From Spirosoma sp. (lineage in GTDB: Bacteria; Bacteroidota; Bacteroidia; Cytophagales; Spirosomataceae), in assembly GCF_026391055.1 (NCBI RefSeq), contig NZ_JAPLET010000022.1:248001-312000 (forward strand): a DNA stretch of 64,000 bases, given 5' to 3'. The translations under genes and the position numbers were made by a program. A model generated the notes under the pieces. It had not been told where the DNA came from and did not search any database. It saw only the letters and a list, made by a program, of their open reading frames with translations. Shown here one piece after another: positions 59,693-64,000 of this stretch (the first letter of the stretch is position 1; each line of letters begins with the position of its first letter).

Positions 59693-61960
59693 TTACCAGA
59701 AATAGGTTAGGCTCAGCCGGGCAAAGAAAGGCGTTCCCGGTGTAAAGTGGATCTCTTCGACGGGTTCGGCTTCTCCTCTTAGCCGGCTCTCGGTATTGAA
59801 CTGTGTTTCTTTCCAGCGGGTGTTCAGCAGATTTTGTATGGTTAGGCCCAGCGTGTATTTCTTTTGCTGGTAGTTCATCTGCATATCCGTTACAAAGTAG
59901 CCTTTGGCCACAACCGAATTGTCTTCATTGGCGGGGCGGTCGGCCATGTAGCGATAACGCAATGAGCCATTTAAGCCATGATTCGTTTGCAGGGATACTC
60001 CACCGGTTGACGTGAATACCGGTGCCAGTGGTAAAAAATTCTGACCGGCTTCGTTATCCAACGATCGCGGATTGGCCGTGTTCAGGTCAATGTCGGCAAA
60101 CCAATGGCTGGTAAGCTGGTACCGGGCCGACAAATCAATTCCCATTCGGCGCGAGCGGCCACTGGGCTCCACTACGCCCTCATCGCCCACATAAACGAAT
60201 TCCTGCTTCAGGTACAAATACCAGGCGGCTGCGTTGATGAGCAGTTTAGGAAACGGTTTTACGATGATCCCGACATCTGAGCCATAGGCACCGGGCAAAA
60301 TCTCGCGTCCGTTCTGCGCTGTAACCACACGGGCATCGTTGGAATGGAACCCCTTTCCCGTATTTATATACAGTTGGGCGTTCGGACTGATAGTGTAATA
60401 AAAATTCAGTTTGGGTGATACGATTGCCTGCGCTACGCGTCGGGTAGTTGATGGATTGATCAGTAAATTCTCGTATTGAGAGTTAAAATAATCGACTCGA
60501 ACGCCCGCGTTGATGCTGAAGCGGCTGGATACCTGAACGACCTCATCGGCATAAAGTGCGGCATTGATTTCGTTGACGTTGCCGAACTGAAGCCGATCTA
60601 ACGTTTCTACCCGGTTTTTGGTGTGTGACAACTCCGTTCCGTGGGTAATGTCCTGCCGATACTGAGCGCCCAGGGTCGTTGTCCAACTGGTTTTGCCAAG
60701 GTTGGTCCGGGTGGCGTAACTGCCGTTGTAGCCGAATAAATTCCGGTGTTCTTTCTGCCGTATCTGATCGCCGTTGAGACTGTCGTTGAGAAAGAACGTG
60801 AAGTTGGAATACAGCTCGAAATTGTAATTGCTGTAGTAAAACTGGTTTTTAATGGTGTGATTACGGGGCGTTATCGTGACGAGTTGCGCGTTTACGTTGG
60901 TCCGACTGGTTTCTCCGCCTTCGGTCGGGTCGACGGACCCAAACCAGCCAATCAGTCCGGAATCCACGGCCCGGTCCGGTATTTGACCCGAATGATTCCA
61001 CTTGCTCCAGAACGTTGAAGTCGTAAGGGTCAAGTTCGTGTTCGCTCCAATATGGCGGTGGTATTTTCCCAATACGTTGACGCGTTTAAAATGCTGGGGA
61101 TTATCGAAGTACGAGTCGCTATATGAGTATTCGGAGGCCAGATATGCCGATTGGTTTTTGGCTTTTCCGCGCGCGCCCAGTAAATCCAGTCCGGCCACTG
61201 CCCGGTAGGTGTTGAACTGCCCCACCTCCAGCTTAACGAAGGAGCGATCCAGAGCAGTGCGCGTCCGAAAATCGGCCCAACCGGCCGTTGCCAGATTGCC
61301 TTTATCGGTGGTATAAGGCCCTTTTCTGAAATCGACACCTTCGACTAATTCAGGAATAACGAAGTGCAGATCGGCATAACCCTGTCCGTGAGCATGAGAC
61401 ACCATGTTGACGGGCATCCCATCGACCGTCAGGCGAATGTCGGTGCCGTGGTCCAGGTCAAAACCCCGCAGAAAAATCTGCTCGGCCTTTCCCCCGCCCG
61501 CGTGCTGACCAATGAATAAGCCGGGAACCATTCGGAGAATTTCCTGCGAATTGGTGATGGGCCGCAATCGAATATCCAGACTACTGATCAGTTGCTGCGA
61601 ATTGGCCTTCAGGGCCGACACCGTTACCGAACTCAAGTTTACCGGTGCCACCGCCAGGGTCGTTTGTAAGTGCGTCGTCTGATCATCCGTAATGGTAATC
61701 TCCTGCACCAAGGCGGCATAGCCCACATGCGAGAACTCGACTTTGTAAGGCGATGCTACCAGTTTGTCGAAGCGATAGCGGCCCAGCTCATCGGTAAGCG
61801 TTGCTTTACCCAACCCGGCCAATTGTACAGTTACGCCCTGTAAAGGCAGGTGCGTAGCCCCATCGAACACCGTACCGGTAAGCGTACCCAGGTGGGCATA
61901 TGCTGACTGAATGGCCAGTAAAGCAAGTACGAATGTGGTGACGATTCTTGTAAACTTCAT
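59693..61960 (-). CDS. TonB-dependent receptor with histidine-rich plug
   Basis: The 755-residue outer-membrane protein has a signal peptide (to S-A-Y-A) and a carboxypeptidase-like domain (G-T-L-T-G-T-V-F-D-G-A-T-H-L-P-L). The plug has D-G-M-P-V-N-M-V-S-H-A-H-G-Q-G-Y-A-D, and the barrel ends in an aromatic residue (L-T-Y-F-W). The plug is histidine-rich, with D-L-D-H-G and H-A-H-G near residues 165-190. It is shorter than SusC and lacks a SusD partner, so it is a siderophore- or metal-type receptor. It lies 45 bases after the HupE/UreJ-like gene, in one direction with the DUF3500 gene, indicating a three-gene operon. The ligand is inferred to be a metal complex. Confidence 0.88.
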   Translation of the reverse strand: MKFTRIVTTFVLALLAIQSAYAHLGTLTGTVFDGATHLPLQGVTVQLAGLGKATLTDELGRYRFDKLVASPYKVEFSHVGYAALVQEITITDDQTTHLQTTLAVAPVNLSSVTVSALKANSQQLISSLDIRLRPITNSQEILRMVPGLFIGQHAGGGKAEQIFLRGFDLDHGTDIRLTVDGMPVNMVSHAHGQGYADLHFVIPELVEGVDFRKGPYTTDKGNLATAGWADFRTRTALDRSFVKLEVGQFNTYRAVAGLDLLGARGKAKNQSAYLASEYSYSDSYFDNPQHFKRVNVLGKYHRHIGANTNLTLTTSTFWSKWNHSGQIPDRAVDSGLIGWFGSVDPTEGGETSRTNVNAQLVTITPRNHTIKNQFYYSNYNFELYSNFTFFLNDSLNGDQIRQKEHRNLFGYNGSYATRTNLGKTSWTTTLGAQYRQDITHGTELSHTKNRVETLDRLQFGNVNEINAALYADEVVQVSSRFSINAGVRVDYFNSQYENLLINPSTTRRVAQAIVSPKLNFYYTISPNAQLYINTGKGFHSNDARVVTAQNGREILPGAYGSDVGIIVKPFPKLLINAAAWYLYLKQEFVYVGDEGVVEPSGRSRRMGIDLSARYQLTSHWFADIDLNTANPRSLDNEAGQNFLPLAPVFTSTGGVSLQTNHGLNGSLRYRYMADRPANEDNSVVAKGYFVTDMQMNYQQKKYTLGLTIQNLLNTRWKETQFNTESRLRGEAEPVEEIHFTPGTPFFARLSLTYFW

Positions 61961-62005
61961 TTGATAAACGTGTGCGGATCAAATTTCCGATAATTTCCTG
62001 TGCTT

Positions 62006-63373
62006 TCATAACCCGGGAGAATCAATCAGGGGCCTGTTGCGCCAGGTGAGGTAAAGCGATAACACCACCAAGCCAATAAGGCCATAGGCTGCGTAACCGA
62101 CAATTTCTTCAATCCCTGTGGTCAGGCTGTTGCGCTGGCCGGATACGCGCTCAGCTATCCAGGCGAGGGCAGCAATACCCGACAGGAATGCCCCCGTCAG
62201 CCGGACAATCGCGTAAGAAGGGGTGCGGCTCAGCAGTAGCAGCCAGGGAATTACCAGCAAAATGATAAAGAGCTGCATTAGTTCGATCCCCAGATTAAAG
62301 CCCAGAATACTTAGTGCCATAGGGCCCGCGTCCAGCTGTAGATTTATCAGCACGCTGGCAAACGCCAGTCCGTGAATAAGGCCGAAACCGGCGGCAACCC
62401 AGGCTTCACGACCTGCAAAAATGGGTCGTACCGCATGAATGGCGGATACCAGGATCGACAGGGCAATCAGAATTTCGACCGGCTGCGTTGGTAAATCAGC
62501 CCATTCGGGATACCGGGCTGCCAGCGATCCCAGCAATAGCGTTAGGGAATGCCCGGCGGTAAAGGCCGTGACAATCACTAGCAACCGTTTCGAACTGTAC
62601 CGAACGCCCCCAAATCGCCCCCAACGCTGCCCGGCCCGGAGCAAGGGAGCCGGCAACAGTAATACCAGTAAAAAAAGTAAATGATCTGTGCCTTCTGCAA
62701 TGTGCTGCGTGCCCAGTTTAACCATAGCTATAAAGCCGGTCCATTGGCCTCCAGATGCCAGGTTGACGGGCAAGGGCAGAATGCGGTTGTTGACGATATC
62801 GAGGCTAATGGTGCCGACCTGCATTGGTTCGGCTTCGGCCAGTTGCCCTCGTTCCCAGTCCTGACGTACCGACACCAGAATGGTATGGGTCATTACCTGA
62901 TGCAACACCACATCGTAATAGAACCTGAACTGCCGTACATCGTTGCCCGCCGGAGGAACCATCTGTACCTGCGCGGTCAATTCACGGTACACCCCGTTAA
63001 TGGGGTTCTGGCTTTCATGAACGCTCATTGGCCCAACCGATACAGTCCAGAAACGCCCGTCCGGGCTTTGTGGGCGAATGTGTGCTTCAAGATAGGCCCG
63101 TAGCTGAGGACCGAGCCGCGCCACTAATCCGACCGATGAATCGTTTACGGCATGACCCCAGGCCGATTGCAGCTCGAAAAGCGGGATTTGCAACTCGGCA
63201 TCAATGCGGTGAGGGTGGACGTTAAGCTGCACTACCGAGTTCGGCATGGGGTGAGCAGTAGCATGTTCGGGCTGCCCTGAGGCTAACAGCAGACTAACTA
63301 ATAGCAACAGCCATCCCGATAGACGGCTGTTGCTATTAGTTGGCTGATTGCTTAGAAAAGACGTTCCGTTCAT
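62006..63373 (-). CDS. HupE/UreJ family membrane protein with periplasmic domain
   Basis: The 455-residue protein has a signal peptide (G-W-L-L-L-L-V-S-L-L-L-A-S-G, cleavage near A-T-A before H-P-M-P-N-S). A beta-rich extracytoplasmic domain to about residue 200 is followed by about seven transmembrane helices. The HupE/UreJ signature H224-I-A-E-G-T-D230-H231 begins the membrane part, and H-G-L-A-F-A-S-V-L lies near 335. HupE and UreJ relatives take up nickel or cobalt. The first 25 codons contain a 17-bp inverted repeat. The gene is 23 bases after the DUF3500 gene and 45 before the TonB receptor gene, both on the same strand. Confidence 0.85.
   Translation of the reverse strand: MNGTSFLSNQPTNSNSRLSGWLLLLVSLLLASGQPEHATAHPMPNSVVQLNVHPHRIDAELQIPLFELQSAWGHAVNDSSVGLVARLGPQLRAYLEAHIRPQSPDGRFWTVSVGPMSVHESQNPINGVYRELTAQVQMVPPAGNDVRQFRFYYDVVLHQVMTHTILVSVRQDWERGQLAEAEPMQVGTISLDIVNNRILPLPVNLASGGQWTGFIAMVKLGTQHIAEGTDHLLFLLVLLLPAPLLRAGQRWGRFGGVRYSSKRLLVIVTAFTAGHSLTLLLGSLAARYPEWADLPTQPVEILIALSILVSAIHAVRPIFAGREAWVAAGFGLIHGLAFASVLINLQLDAGPMALSILGFNLGIELMQLFIILLVIPWLLLLSRTPSYAIVRLTGAFLSGIAALAWIAERVSGQRNSLTTGIEEIVGYAAYGLIGLVVLSLYLTWRNRPLIDSPGL
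63296..63341 (-). repeat. 17-bp inverted repeat in the hupE-like signal-peptide region
   Basis: Bases 63296-63312 are the exact reverse complement of 63325-63341, with a 12-base loop. It lies inside the coding region of the signal peptide and could form an RNA hairpin near the ribosome start, or mark the 3' end of the DUF3500 message if the real start is downstream. Confidence 0.55.
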
Positions 63374-63396
63374 TTCTTTGTAGTTAGAGCAAGCCC

Positions 63397-64000
63397 CTAA
63401 TTACCGCCATAATCGGCCGTATGGTCGCGCCAGACGGAGTGGGAGTGGGGCGTATTCCGGATGATGATCCCGCCCTGATACGAAAATTCGATCCAGATAC
63501 TTGGTCCGTCAATACGGACATAATCGCCTTGTGAACTCATGGCCGTCGTACCCGAAAAAGCGACATAGGTGTTGGCTAGTTCTGTCGTGTATTTGGTTAG
63601 TACGGCAGCGGCAAGGCTCGCATCGAGATCATTCACGTAGAGCTTGATGGCATTCAGCACCAGTGCCTGCTTGTCGCTGCTTAGGCTGCCTACCTGTAAA
63701 CCCGATTTGGTAGCCGGGAATTTACCATCCTGCCCCGGCCCGAGTACCAGATCGTTGTACGTACCCGACAGTTTGGCCGTCGCCTGCTCGGTTGTACTCA
63801 GGCCCGTCAGCAGATTGGCAAAGGCCACCCGTTCCTGTTCGAAGGCCGCGTAGGTTCGGTTGCCAGCCGTCACGGCCGCCTGGGGCTCGGTACCCCGGAA
63901 AGAAGGCGTAACGCCCGTACTTACTCCGCCATTAAAGGTGAAAGGCTGGGTATAGTGGTGGCCAGTGAACAAAATTGCCCACAGACTGGAAGCACTTGGT
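63397..64000 (-). CDS. DUF3500 protein, C-terminal part (cut by window edge)
   Basis: The reading frame is open to the window end, so the N-terminus is missing; at least 200 residues are seen. The sequence F-T-G-H-H-Y-T-Q-P-F, the Gln/Ala-rich middle, and the end G-P-S-I-W-I-E-F-S-Y-Q-G-G-I-I-I-R-N-T-P-H-S-H-S (split here by hyphens) then W-R-D-H-T-A-D-Y-G-G-N match DUF3500, a family of unknown function. The conserved H-x-H and D-Y-G-G near the end suggest a metal or active site. The gene probably starts the operon with the HupE/UreJ-like and TonB receptor genes. Confidence 0.85.
   Translation of the reverse strand, partial: PSASSLWAILFTGHHYTQPFTFNGGVSTGVTPSFRGTEPQAAVTAGNRTYAAFEQERVAFANLLTGLSTTEQATAKLSGTYNDLVLGPGQDGKFPATKSGLQVGSLSSDKQALVLNAIKLYVNDLDASLAAAVLTKYTTELANTYVAFSGTTAMSSQGDYVRIDGPSIWIEFSYQGGIIIRNTPHSHSVWRDHTADYGGN

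Noticed and set aside
1-64000. CRISPR array, prophage, intact insertion sequence or origin of replication
   Set aside because: Looked for regularly spaced repeats, transposase or phage gene wording and DnaA-box clusters; none seen.

Overview
The window looks like a chromosomal segment of a Bacteroidota bacterium of the order Cytophagales, most like Spirosoma or a close relative. This is an inference from gene content: a SusC/SusD pair, a type B type IX secretion C-terminal domain, a DUF3127 protein, a GH3-like acyl-adenylating enzyme, GH115 and CE15 enzymes, and promoter boxes of the Bacteroidota type TAnnTTTG. Base composition is near balanced, with AT-rich intergenic islands. I see no CRISPR array, rRNA, prophage or intact insertion sequence.

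Layout. 1-7.9 kb: the end of an AddB/RecB-like nuclease, a large multi-PAS histidine kinase, a SIMPL-domain protein, a cation diffusion facilitator, a Nudix hydrolase and a LysE exporter. 8-18 kb: GH3-like enzyme, SurE, an AraC regulator divergent from a phytanoyl-CoA-type dioxygenase, a two-gene glycosyltransferase operon, TrhO, a deoxynucleoside kinase and an MFS transporter. 18-24.6 kb: a beta-lactamase-fold hydrolase, a second multi-PAS kinase, tRNA-Leu(GAG), a DUF3127 protein with an SSB-like tail, tRNA-Lys(TTT), a TPR membrane protein and an SDR. 24.6-31 kb: a T9SS cargo protein, RlmD, a helix-hairpin-helix protein and glycyl-tRNA synthetase.

31-39.9 kb, minus strand, is a sulfur assimilation block read tauE - metZ - secreted Gfo/Idh protein - cysH - cysD - cysN - Uma2. 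The cysH product has the iron-sulfur cysteines of APS reductases, so sulfate probably goes through CysDN to APS and directly to sulfite. The leader of tauE carries a promoter box followed by a terminator-like hairpin, suggesting attenuation. 40-45.8 kb holds a SusC/SusD pair and an S8 lipoprotein protease. 46-52.9 kb holds a GT-C-like membrane protein, LeuRS, a luciferase-like oxidoreductase and a GDPD lipoprotein.

53.2-59.4 kb, minus strand, encodes GH115, a sialate O-acetylesterase-like enzyme and a CE15-like esterase, a set fitted to removing (methyl)glucuronic acid and acyl groups from glucuronoxylan. A LacI-type palindrome lies upstream of GH115. 59.7-64 kb is a second probable operon: DUF3500 protein (cut by the window edge), HupE/UreJ-type membrane protein and a histidine-rich TonB-dependent receptor, suggestive of metal uptake.

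A striking structural feature is the set of very long, perfectly matched intergenic inverted repeats (stems of 22 to 39 bp) at gene 3' ends.
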